NCBI RefSeq assembly: GCF_003312425.1
Contig: NZ_QNUX01000016.1
Location: 1 to 64,000 of the forward strand
Origin: Flavobacterium psychrolimnae
GTDB taxonomy: Bacteria; Bacteroidota; Bacteroidia; Flavobacteriales; Flavobacteriaceae
Direction of reading: 5' to 3'
DNA length: 64,000 nt
Below, piece after piece: positions 35,270 to 43,460 of the stretch (position 1 is the first letter of the stretch; every line of letters starts with the position of its first letter). The notes under the pieces were generated by a model. It had not been told where the DNA came from, searched no databases, and worked only from the letters and a program-made list of their open reading frames with translations. Made by a program: the position numbers and the translations under genes.

Positions 35270-35633
35270 TTTGGCAGCTTTAATCTAAAATAAATTCCAC
35301 AGCAACTCAATATTGAATGTTACTATTTGTTTTTGAATAAAAGATCTAAACAAGAAATTAATTCATCTTATTGCCAATTCATCTGAATCCTAAAGTTGTT
35401 AATTCTTAACCATAATTCAGATAGTAATTTGCAATAAATAAGGTTTATAGTCAGATAAGATAATTGCGGCAAAATTAATTAACATCTAAACAGCATTAAT
35501 CTACTTATTTAATTTCCTCCAAAGAGTTATATAAAATTATAACGATAGTTTTACACAAATAAAATGCCCTATACATTCTTTCGAATTTATAGGGCATTTA
35601 AATTATGATAACCTAAACCTTTTATAAAAATAC
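35270..35633. other. Intergenic gap with large imperfect stem-loop
   Basis: No open frame of note occurs in this 364-bp stretch. A stem-loop at 35368-35437 pairs TTATTGCCAATTCATCTGAAT with ATTCAGATAGTAATTTGCAATA apart from one mismatch and a small bulge, and an inner stem GTTAA/TTAAC lies at 35398-35410. No T-tract follows it. The right end contains the prc terminator at 35562-35599. The rest is AT-rich and featureless to me. Confidence 0.55.
35562..35599 (-). terminator. Terminator of the prc gene
   Basis: AAATGCCCTATA (35562-35573) pairs perfectly with TATAGGGCATTT (35588-35599) around a 14-base loop. On the minus strand it lies 35 bp past the protease stop codon and is followed by TATTTGTG, a modest T-tract. 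Confidence 0.7.
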
Positions 35634-37811
35634 TTAAGATTTAGCCAACTTATCTTTTTTAATCTTAACTGGCATGTTCTTTTTAGAAACTGCTTTCGAT
35701 TGTAAATCATCTAATACATTAAGAGCCTCTTCAACATAAATATCTTTTGACAAAGCTTCATGCCATCTTTCTCTTTTTTCTTTCAAAGTAACATCTTTAT
35801 TCATTGCATCAGTTTCATAAGGCAATGATGTAAATGTCAATGAATTTTTATAATCTACAATTGGCTTGTATTTTTTTGCTTTCTCTTCAATTTCAGATTG
35901 AGCAATTTTAAACTTATCAATATTCAAACTATAAACATTCTCTTCACTTCTACTATCAATCCACTTCGCATTTTCCTCGATCAATTGAAATTGTGGGTTT
36001 TTACTAATTCTATTTTTACTGTTAGTAATTGCTTGATTAAAATTAGTGTTGTTATTCCAAACTTGATAATCTGCTTGATCAATTTTGTCCCAAGGCATTG
36101 CATTATCAACATCGCGCTCGCCCATTTTTAAGTAAGCATAACGATCCGGCATTACGATATCGCTTCGTACACCTTCTAATTGAGTAGAACCACCATTAAT
36201 TCTGTAAAACTTCTGAGTTGTTGTTTTAATGGCTCCTAAATCCCCAACAGAACTACTTCGTACAAATTGGTTTAAATCAATCACATTTTGCACCGTTCCC
36301 TTACCATAAGTTTGTTTACTACCAATGATAATTCCTCTTTTATAATCTTGTATGGCTGCAGCCAAAATTTCTGATGCTGAAGCTGAAAAACTATTAACCA
36401 TAATAACTAATGGTCCGTCCCATTCGATTTTTTTATCTCTGTCGTACAGAACTTCTTTTTTTCTACCCGCAGATTTAATCTGAACAATTGGCCCTTGTTC
36501 AATAAACAATCCAGCAATATCAACAACAGTCGATAAAGATCCACCACCATCATCACGTACATCTAACACGATTCCGTTAACTCCTGCTTTTTTCAATCGG
36601 TCCACTTCTAAAGCGATATCTTTTCCGGCATCTCTACCATCTGCATTTTCGAAATCAATATAAAATTTAGGTAAATAAATCACTCCGTACTTCAATCCAT
36701 TTTTGTTTACAATACTGGATTTTGCGTACGTTTCTTCGATTTCAACAATATCTCTGATAATTGAAATGATTTTGATGGTTCCATCTACTTTTTTAACGGT
36801 AAGACGAACTTCTGAACCTTTTGGTCCTTTGATTTTTTTCACCACATCATCAAGACGCATCCCAACAACATCAACAGCTTCGCCATTTCCTTGGGCAACT
36901 TTCATAATTAAATCCCCAGCTTCAAGCTGTTTACCTCTCCATGCTGGACCACCAGAAATAAGTTCTGAAATTTCAGTCAAGTCATTTTTCTTTTGCAAAC
37001 GCGCACCTATTCCCTCTAACTTACCGCTTATACTTACATCGAAACGTTCTTTTTCTTCCGCTGCAAAATAGTTTGTATGCGGGTCAAAACGTGCTGTTAT
37101 AGAATTTATGTACACCGAAAACCAATCGTTTCTATCTAAATCCTTAATAAATCCAAAATACTCATCCAAAGATTTTTGAGAGCTTTCTCTAGTTTCCTTT
37201 TCTATAACATCAAAAGATTTAACAACATAACTAGCATCATTTTTCTTCTTATCTTCTTCTAATTTTTGTTTATCAATTAGTGATGACAGAGCAGACAATT
37301 TGATTTGTTTACGCCATTTATCATTTAGTTCCGCAACATTTTTTGGATAAGGAGCTTTCTCATAATCAATATTAAAACTTTCATCCGTAGTAAAATCAAA
37401 AGGTTTACTTAAAACATCCTTATAAATTTTAGTGCTTTCATCCATCCTTTTCATCAATCGCTCATAAGTCAAATTGAAGAAAGACAAATCTTTATTCAAT
37501 AACTGATCGTCTAATTGCAACTCAAATTTTGAAAATTCATCAATATCCGATTGTAAAAAAAATCGTTTCGATGGATCCAAAGCTTCTATGTAATCTTTGT
37601 AAATACCTTTCGAAAAAGCATCATCGATTTTTGCTGGACTGTAATGACCTTTTTCTATAACAAAAGTTAACAACTCCAAAAGCAGCTTGTCTTTTTCTGG
37701 ATCATTTGCTTTCGAGGCATTCATTTTGAAGGCAAATAATGTCACCGAAATACACACGACAACAAGGATAATTTTATAATTTCTTTTCATAAAGTTAAGA
37801 ATAGTATTCAT
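35634..37811 (-). CDS. prc: Carboxy-terminal processing peptidase (Prc/Tsp-type, S41)
   Basis: The 725-residue periplasmic protease has an N-terminal membrane or signal helix (about 12-28), an N-terminal helical domain, a PDZ domain (about 255-340, with GIGARLQKK and GGPAWRGKQLEAGDLIMKV), the S41 core with DVRDDGGGSLSTV (about 420-432), the nucleophile Ser in NSFSASASE (about 470-478) and the Lys in SKQTYGKGTVQ (about 493-503), then a C-terminal DUF3340-like region. Such enzymes trim or degrade envelope proteins from their C-termini. Start is either 37811 or the Met eight codons in (37790); the longer one is kept. It is divergent from surE. Confidence 0.92.
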   Translation of the reverse strand: MNTILNFMKRNYKIILVVVCISVTLFAFKMNASKANDPEKDKLLLELLTFVIEKGHYSPAKIDDAFSKGIYKDYIEALDPSKRFFLQSDIDEFSKFELQLDDQLLNKDLSFFNLTYERLMKRMDESTKIYKDVLSKPFDFTTDESFNIDYEKAPYPKNVAELNDKWRKQIKLSALSSLIDKQKLEEDKKKNDASYVVKSFDVIEKETRESSQKSLDEYFGFIKDLDRNDWFSVYINSITARFDPHTNYFAAEEKERFDVSISGKLEGIGARLQKKNDLTEISELISGGPAWRGKQLEAGDLIMKVAQGNGEAVDVVGMRLDDVVKKIKGPKGSEVRLTVKKVDGTIKIISIIRDIVEIEETYAKSSIVNKNGLKYGVIYLPKFYIDFENADGRDAGKDIALEVDRLKKAGVNGIVLDVRDDGGGSLSTVVDIAGLFIEQGPIVQIKSAGRKKEVLYDRDKKIEWDGPLVIMVNSFSASASEILAAAIQDYKRGIIIGSKQTYGKGTVQNVIDLNQFVRSSSVGDLGAIKTTTQKFYRINGGSTQLEGVRSDIVMPDRYAYLKMGERDVDNAMPWDKIDQADYQVWNNNTNFNQAITNSKNRISKNPQFQLIEENAKWIDSRSEENVYSLNIDKFKIAQSEIEEKAKKYKPIVDYKNSLTFTSLPYETDAMNKDVTLKEKRERWHEALSKDIYVEEALNVLDDLQSKAVSKKNMPVKIKKDKLAKS

Positions 37812-38018
37812 GAATTTTTATTCTAATGTACGGTAAAAACTATGCCAACACTAGCAGAGCTCCCCTAAATTTTTGTTAAAGATATAAAAATGTTTTTTTT
37901 TATTATCCTAAATGAATCAAGATAACATATTTTTATCTTTTGTTTACTTAATCCCATTCTGTGTGTTTACATTTGCCATCAATATCATAAAAATCAATCT
38001 TTTTTTGCCAAAATAATA

Positions 38019-38798
38019 ATGAAAAAAACTAGACCTTTAATTTTAATAACGAACGATGATGGTGTTTCGGCGCCTGGACTAAGAGCATTAATTTCAGTAA
38101 TGTCTGAATTGGGAGAAATTGTTGTGGTTGCTCCAGACACACCGCAAAGCGCCATGGGTCACGCCATCACCATCAACAACACTTTATATTTGAATAAATT
38201 GTCAAAAGATAATGATCCTTATTTAGAATACAGTTGTTCCGGAACACCGGTAGATTGTGTAAAACTGGCCGTTAACGAAATTTTAAAAAGGAAACCTGAC
38301 TTGTGTGTTTCCGGTGTGAATCATGGTTCAAATTCTTCCATAAATGTGATTTATTCAGGGACAATGAGCGCCGCTGTTGAAGCAGGAATAGAGGGAATTC
38401 CCGCCATTGGTTTCTCATTATTGGATTACGATTGGAACGCCAATTTTGATACTATAAAATCTTTTATCCGCAAAATTTCGGTAGAAGTTTTAGAAAACGG
38501 ACTTCCAGAAGGTGTAGTTTTGAATGTTAATTTTCCAAAATTAAAAGAAGAAGATATCAAAGGAATTAGGATTGGCCGTCAAGCGAAAGCAATCTGGGTA
38601 GAGAAATTTGACAAAAGAAAAACACCACAAGGAAGAGATTATTACTGGCTTGCCGGGGAATTTGTAAACCAAGATAAAGGAGAAGATACAGATGAATGGG
38701 CTTTAGAAAACGGTTTTGTATCCGTGGTTCCGGTACAATTTGACTTAACTGCGCATCACGCTATTCAACAACTTAATACCTGGAAATGGAATGAATAA
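38019..38798 (+). CDS. surE: 5'/3'-nucleotidase SurE
   Basis: The 259-residue metal-dependent phosphatase removes phosphate from nucleoside monophosphates in the cytosol. The signature ILITNDDGVSAPGLRAL (about 8-24) supplies metal-binding Asp residues, and SGVNHGSNSSINVIYSGTMSAAVEA (about 98-121), SCSGTPVDCVKLAV (about 71-84) complete the active site. Length is normal. Its last 8 bases overlap the next small gene. Confidence 0.95.
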   Translation: MKKTRPLILITNDDGVSAPGLRALISVMSELGEIVVVAPDTPQSAMGHAITINNTLYLNKLSKDNDPYLEYSCSGTPVDCVKLAVNEILKRKPDLCVSGVNHGSNSSINVIYSGTMSAAVEAGIEGIPAIGFSLLDYDWNANFDTIKSFIRKISVEVLENGLPEGVVLNVNFPKLKEEDIKGIRIGRQAKAIWVEKFDKRKTPQGRDYYWLAGEFVNQDKGEDTDEWALENGFVSVVPVQFDLTAHHAIQQLNTWKWNE

Positions 38799-39063
38799 AA
38801 AAGATGTATTGCTCGGATTTTTAATAGGGATTACAACTACCCTACTTGGATCGTATCTATTTATAACCTTTTTTACGGAGTTTAAATTTATCGCCGGAAT
38901 TCAAATAATGAAATCACAAGGTAATTTAGGCAAAATTATCACATTGGGATCAATTCTGACATTGATAGCATTTGGAATTTTACTTAAAATGAATAAAGAA
39001 ATGATGGCTCGTGGTGTTGTTTTGGCAGTCATTGCTTTGGCTATACTCACTTTATTTATTTAA
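38791..39063 (+). CDS. Small membrane protein between surE and lpxB
   Basis: The 90-residue product has three hydrophobic segments (about 7-29, 48-66 and 71-90) and short charged links, ending ILTLFI. I recognise no named family. The start overlaps surE by 8 bases and the frame is fully open, so translation coupled to surE is likely. lpxB lies 81 bp downstream with its own promoter-like box. Its position between a nucleotidase and lipid A synthesis is suggestive but does not establish a role. Confidence 0.75.
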   Translation: MNKKDVLLGFLIGITTTLLGSYLFITFFTEFKFIAGIQIMKSQGNLGKIITLGSILTLIAFGILLKMNKEMMARGVVLAVIALAILTLFI

Positions 39064-39066
39064 GTT

Positions 39067-39074
39067 TATCTTTG
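39067..39074 (+). promoter_or_regulatory. Promoter -7 element upstream of lpxB
   Basis: TATCTTTG is a full -7 match 70 bp before the lpxB ATG. The nearest TTG (39037-39039) is 27 bp away, more than the usual spacing. Confidence 0.5.
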
Positions 39075-39144
39075 CAACAGAATAAAATGATTACAACAAA
39101 AATGATTTTATCCGTTTGATTTTAAAATTCCAAATCGAAAAAAC

Positions 39145-40281
39145 ATGAAATATTATATAATTGCAGGAGAAGCATCTGGTGATTTGCATGGTTCTAATTT
39201 AATGAAAGAGCTGTATAAAAAAGACCCAACTGCTGATATCCGGTTTTGGGGTGGTGATTTAATGAAAAATGTTGGCGGAACTTTAGTGAAACATTATCGT
39301 GAATTAGCATTCATGGGATTTATTGAAGTGATTTTTAATCTAAAAACGATTCTGAACAACATCAAAATCTGTAAAAAAGACATTCTTGAATTTCAGCCTG
39401 ATGTACTTATCTTCATTGATTATCCTGGTTTTAATTTGCGCATTGCTAAATGGGCAAAATCATTGGGAATGAAAACCCATTACTACATTTCCCCGCAAAT
39501 TTGGGCTTGGAAAGAAAGCAGGATAACAGATATCAAGCGTGATATTGATAAAATGTATGTGATTTTGCCTTTCGAAAAAAAGTTTTACGAGGAAAAACAT
39601 CATTTTCCAGTGGAATTTGTTGGTCACCCACTAATTGATGCTATTCATAACCAACCAACAGTTGATCCAGTTCTTTTCAGAAAAGAAAACCAACTGAATA
39701 ACAAACCAATTATCGCTATTTTACCGGGTAGCAGAAAACAGGAAATTACAAAAATGTTAGCCGTGATGCTAAGTGTTGTCAAAGATTTTCCAGACTATCA
39801 ATTTGTAATTGCGGGAGCTCCAAGTCAGGAATTTTCTTTCTATCAAAATTTTATCACTCAGGAAAATATAAAATTCATTTCTAATAAAACCTATGATTTA
39901 TTACGAAATGCGACTGCAGCACTAGTCACATCCGGAACTGCAACATTGGAAACGGCATTATTCAAAGTTCCTGAAGTTGTTTGTTATAAAGGCAGTTGGG
40001 CTTCCTACCAAATTGCGAAACGAATTATCACGCTGAAATATATTTCATTAGTGAATTTAATCATGGATGAAGAAGTCGTGACCGAGTTAATTCAAGAGGA
40101 ATGCAATACAAAACGCATTCGGGAAGAACTCGAAAAAATATTAAAAACGGACCATCGCAATACGCTTTTAGAAAAATATGCGTTATTAGAAGAGCAATTG
40201 GGCGGAATTGGAGCTAGTGAAAAAACGGCTGCATTGATTGTAAATGACTTAAATAATCTACAGTTTATTTCCGAACTTTAA
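39145..40281 (+). CDS. lpxB: Lipid-A-disaccharide synthase
   Basis: The 378-residue glycosyltransferase joins UDP-2,3-diacylglucosamine and lipid X to form the lipid A disaccharide at the inner membrane. AGEASGDLHGS (about 5-15), GFIEVIFNLKTI (about 59-70), IDYPGFNLRIAK (about 94-105), YISPQIWAWKESR (about 115-127) and LPGSRKQEI (about 194-202) are characteristic. Length is standard. The NlpC/P60 lipoprotein gene follows after 21 bp. Confidence 0.95.
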   Translation: MKYYIIAGEASGDLHGSNLMKELYKKDPTADIRFWGGDLMKNVGGTLVKHYRELAFMGFIEVIFNLKTILNNIKICKKDILEFQPDVLIFIDYPGFNLRIAKWAKSLGMKTHYYISPQIWAWKESRITDIKRDIDKMYVILPFEKKFYEEKHHFPVEFVGHPLIDAIHNQPTVDPVLFRKENQLNNKPIIAILPGSRKQEITKMLAVMLSVVKDFPDYQFVIAGAPSQEFSFYQNFITQENIKFISNKTYDLLRNATAALVTSGTATLETALFKVPEVVCYKGSWASYQIAKRIITLKYISLVNLIMDEEVVTELIQEECNTKRIREELEKILKTDHRNTLLEKYALLEEQLGGIGASEKTAALIVNDLNNLQFISEL

Positions 40282-40302
40282 TATCAACTTAAAAAAACTC
40301 TT

Positions 40303-40821
40303 TTGAAACGTTTTGTATTCCTCTTATTCCTTGTCATCTTTTTTACGGCTTGTAAATCGACATCACCAATTGTAACTTCGAAAAAAGGAGCACCAAAAGA
40401 GAAAGTATCTCGATCCGAAAAGAGAAAAACAAACCAATTAGCAGAACAATTAATTGACGCAGCTGCTGATAATTTGGGTGTAAAATATAAATATGCAGGA
40501 ACAACTAAGGCAGGTTATGATTGTTCAGGATTAATCTACACCATCTTTAATACAGAAAACATTACTCTTCCGCGTAACTCGTTTCAACAATCAAAAATAG
40601 GGGTTGTTTTAAATCCAAAAAAAGATCAAGCTCAAAAAGGCGATTTGATATTTTTTAAAACCAATAAAAACAGAGAAATAAATCACGTTGGAATCGTAAT
40701 TGAAGCCACTGATGATGAAATAAAATTCATTCATTCCTCCACTTCAAAAGGAGTAATTATTTCTTCGACCAAAGAACCTTATTACCAAAAAACCTTTGTC
40801 CAAATTAACAGAGTACTTTAA
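40303..40821 (+). CDS. NlpC/P60-family lipoprotein (C40 peptidase)
   Basis: The 172-residue protein starts with TTG and has a lipobox with acceptor Cys at residue 17 (FTAC). The NlpC/P60 domain (about 45-172) has the catalytic Cys74 in GYDCSGLIY, His128 in NHVGIV and a third polar residue His144. Such enzymes cut peptidoglycan stem peptides (gamma-D-Glu-diaminopimelate bonds) at the periplasmic or outer-membrane face. The TTG start is supported by the signal peptide beginning MKRFVFLLFL and the absence of an alternative ATG. It is 21 bp behind lpxB. Confidence 0.9.
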   Translation: MKRFVFLLFLVIFFTACKSTSPIVTSKKGAPKEKVSRSEKRKTNQLAEQLIDAAADNLGVKYKYAGTTKAGYDCSGLIYTIFNTENITLPRNSFQQSKIGVVLNPKKDQAQKGDLIFFKTNKNREINHVGIVIEATDDEIKFIHSSTSKGVIISSTKEPYYQKTFVQINRVL

Positions 40822-40914
40822 TCCAAACTCTTTTGAGAAAGAAGTTAGTTTTTAATTATAAGAATCCAAGAATAAATAAATCAGTTTCTTACTAAAAATG
40901 TGTACTTTAGAGTT

Positions 40915-42951
40915 ATGAAAGTACTACAATTCCCACTAGCAAGAATAACAATCGGGTTTATATTAGGTTTACTTTTTGCTTTTTACGTGCATCCTTCTAT
41001 TTCTGCCGTTTTTATTGCACTTATCACATCCGTCAGTATTTTTGTTTTGTTCTATTTTTTGTCGAAAAAAAGAACAAAACTCTCCCTTTATTTTGGTGTC
41101 GGAACTTATTTCTTGTCTTTTATCATAGGTATTTCAACCCAAATTGCACATACTGATTATTTCCAAAAAAGCAATTATATTCACAATACGACTATTTTTG
41201 AACAACCTCATTTCATTTCTTTAACGATTCGAGAAAAAATGAAAAGTTCTCCGTTTAGTGATCGTTACCTCGCCATTGTGAATCACATCGGGCAGAAAGA
41301 ACAAACCGGCAGAATCATATTGAATATTCAAAACGACAGTTTACATCATAATCTACAAGTTGGAAATTCGCTACTGATAAAAGGCACATTAACAAGAAAC
41401 AAACCGCCCAATAATCCCAATCAATTTGATTTCGGCAAATACCTTGAAAATAAACAAATCTATGCACAACTATATGCTGATGTTGCCGACATAAAAATTG
41501 GAAGTAAAATAGAGAAAAACATCTGGTACTACTCATCCAAATTACGGACAAGGATTATTCGGAATTTAGAAAAAAACAACTTCAACAAAACAGAATTAAA
41601 CGTTGCCATTGCTTTAATAATGGGACAACAACAAGATATTTCACCAGACATTATTCGGGATTATCAATATGCGGGAGCTGTTCATATTTTATCCGTTTCC
41701 GGATTACACATTGGATTTATATTGCTATTTGTAACCTTTATTCTAAAACCAATTCCCAACACAAAACGAGGTTCATTTATTAAGTTAATCGCTATACTTA
41801 TCTCTTTATCCATGTTCGGGATAATTGCGGGTTTAGCGCCTTCTGTAGTGCGTTCCGTAACCATGTTTTCCTTTGTCGCCATTGGAAATCATCTACGCAG
41901 AAGTGTCAATATTTACCACACACTATTAGTTTCTGTGTTGTTGATTTTACTTTTTGAACCTTCTTTCCTATTTGATGTTGGTTTTCAATTAAGCTACATC
42001 GCATTGTTTTTCATCATTTGGCTGCAGCCACTTTTATCCTCCATTTGGAAACCGAAATACAAAGTTTCAAAATATATTTGGGATATTCTGACGGTTTCCT
42101 TTGCCGCCCAAATAGGCACTTTACCACTGAGCATTTACTATTTCCATCAGTTTCCGGGTTTGTTTTTTATTACTAATCTGCTCATTATTCCTCTTCTGAG
42201 TATCATTATGCTATTAGGTGTTTTGGTCATGCTTTTGGCTGCGTTCAATATGATTCCAGTATTCCTGTCACAACTATTGGAATGGAGTATTTATTATTTA
42301 AACAAAATCATCAATGCAATTGCCTCATTAGAACAATTCATTATTCAGGACATTCCGCTTCATTTTTACCTGTTGATTAGCAGTTATTTACTACTGTTTA
42401 CGATAATCATTTGGTTCAAAAAACCAAGTTTCAATAAATTGGCTTTGGTTTTAATTTCTATTCTCATTTTACAATTCTCGTATTTTAAAATACAGTGGAA
42501 AATTCAAACTGAACAAGAATTAGTTGTTTTCAACAGCAAAAAAAGCACCTTGATTGCGGAAAGAAAAGGAGAAAATATTTTAATTTATGGCAATGACAGC
42601 ATTTTGAAAACCGCTCAAAAGAACAGTCTTTTAAAATCATATCGCATTGGAAATTTAAGTACTTTGGAACAGAAAAAACGACTTCAAAATTTCATATTCT
42701 TTAATGGAAAAAAGATTTTTGTATTAGACAGCTCCGGAATTTATCCAAAAAATATACAACCAGATATAATCGTATTGACACAATCTGCTAAAATAAATTT
42801 AGACCGTTTGTTCCAAGAAATGAAACCCAAATTAGTTATTGCTGATGCATCCAATTTTAAAAACATACAAAAACTATGGAAAGCCAGTTGTGAAAAACAG
42901 AAAATCCCTTTTCACGCAACTGGTGAAAAGGGATTTTATAAATTGAATTAA
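40915..42951 (+). CDS. comEC: ComEC/Rec2-family DNA uptake channel
   Basis: The 678-residue protein has a DUF4131-like N-terminal region, then the Competence domain with AGAVHILSVSGLHIGFILLF (about 250-269) and a run of transmembrane helices up to about residue 510. The remaining 160 residues are a reduced form of the C-terminal domain and lack the metallo-beta-lactamase HxHxDH motif that longer ComEC proteins have. It would carry single-stranded DNA across the inner membrane during transformation; competence of this organism is not known. The ATG at 40915 is chosen over the GTG at 40900. The 3' coding end forms a terminator hairpin. Confidence 0.88.
   Translation: MKVLQFPLARITIGFILGLLFAFYVHPSISAVFIALITSVSIFVLFYFLSKKRTKLSLYFGVGTYFLSFIIGISTQIAHTDYFQKSNYIHNTTIFEQPHFISLTIREKMKSSPFSDRYLAIVNHIGQKEQTGRIILNIQNDSLHHNLQVGNSLLIKGTLTRNKPPNNPNQFDFGKYLENKQIYAQLYADVADIKIGSKIEKNIWYYSSKLRTRIIRNLEKNNFNKTELNVAIALIMGQQQDISPDIIRDYQYAGAVHILSVSGLHIGFILLFVTFILKPIPNTKRGSFIKLIAILISLSMFGIIAGLAPSVVRSVTMFSFVAIGNHLRRSVNIYHTLLVSVLLILLFEPSFLFDVGFQLSYIALFFIIWLQPLLSSIWKPKYKVSKYIWDILTVSFAAQIGTLPLSIYYFHQFPGLFFITNLLIIPLLSIIMLLGVLVMLLAAFNMIPVFLSQLLEWSIYYLNKIINAIASLEQFIIQDIPLHFYLLISSYLLLFTIIIWFKKPSFNKLALVLISILILQFSYFKIQWKIQTEQELVVFNSKKSTLIAERKGENILIYGNDSILKTAQKNSLLKSYRIGNLSTLEQKKRLQNFIFFNGKKIFVLDSSGIYPKNIQPDIIVLTQSAKINLDRLFQEMKPKLVIADASNFKNIQKLWKASCEKQKIPFHATGEKGFYKLN
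42901..42937. terminator. Terminator inside the comEC 3' end
   Basis: AAAATCCCTTTTCAC (42901-42915) pairs perfectly with GTGAAAAGGGATTTT (42923-42937) around a 7-base loop. It lies entirely within the last codons of comEC, and only 6 bp separate comEC from the converging thioredoxin-like gene, so it probably terminates both. Confidence 0.75.
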
Positions 42952-42957
42952 GAATTT

Positions 42958-43416
42958 TTATTTTTTCAGAAAACCATTTGCGACAGCTAACCAAGCTGAC
43001 GGGCCACCGGCTACATAACCGGTACTTCCAATGCCTTCAAAATTGACTTTACCCTCTTTTGTAGTAGCATTTGCCAATATGATTGTTGGAAAACCTTGAA
43101 TTCCAAAAGCCATTTGCAACTCATTATTCTGTTTTTTAATGTCCTCCGTCTGTGGCGCTTTCCTTGGATAATCCAATTCTACTAAAACCACATTTTCCTT
43201 GGCCCAAGCCGCGAATTCAGGAGTTTTCAAAACTTCTTTTTGCAAACGGATACACCATCCGCACCAATCGCTTCCCGTGAAAAACAGCAAAAGTGGTTTC
43301 TTGGTTTCCTTAGAAACTTCTATGGCCTTAGTTACATTGGTTTCCCAAACTAATTCCTGTGCTTCGGCGGCAAATGAGCCAGCAAACAATAACAAAGCAA
43401 CTATGATTTTCTTCAT
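42958..43416 (-). CDS. Periplasmic thioredoxin-family protein
   Basis: The 152-residue protein has a signal peptide (1-20, ending AEAQE) and a thioredoxin-like fold with the redox motif WCGWC (Cys52 and Cys55) and the cis-proline loop GIQGFPTIIL (about 108-117). It resembles the DsbD C-terminal/thioredoxin_7 group, likely a periplasmic disulfide reductase or partner. It lies 45 bp after the second POT gene on the same strand, so it might be cotranscribed with the peptide-uptake genes. Its substrate is unknown. Confidence 0.9.
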   Translation of the reverse strand: MKKIIVALLLFAGSFAAEAQELVWETNVTKAIEVSKETKKPLLLFFTGSDWCGWCIRLQKEVLKTPEFAAWAKENVVLVELDYPRKAPQTEDIKKQNNELQMAFGIQGFPTIILANATTKEGKVNFEGIGSTGYVAGGPSAWLAVANGFLKK

Positions 43417-43460
43417 ATTTATAATTTTATTGATTCAAAATCAAAAATGATGCCTAAAAT

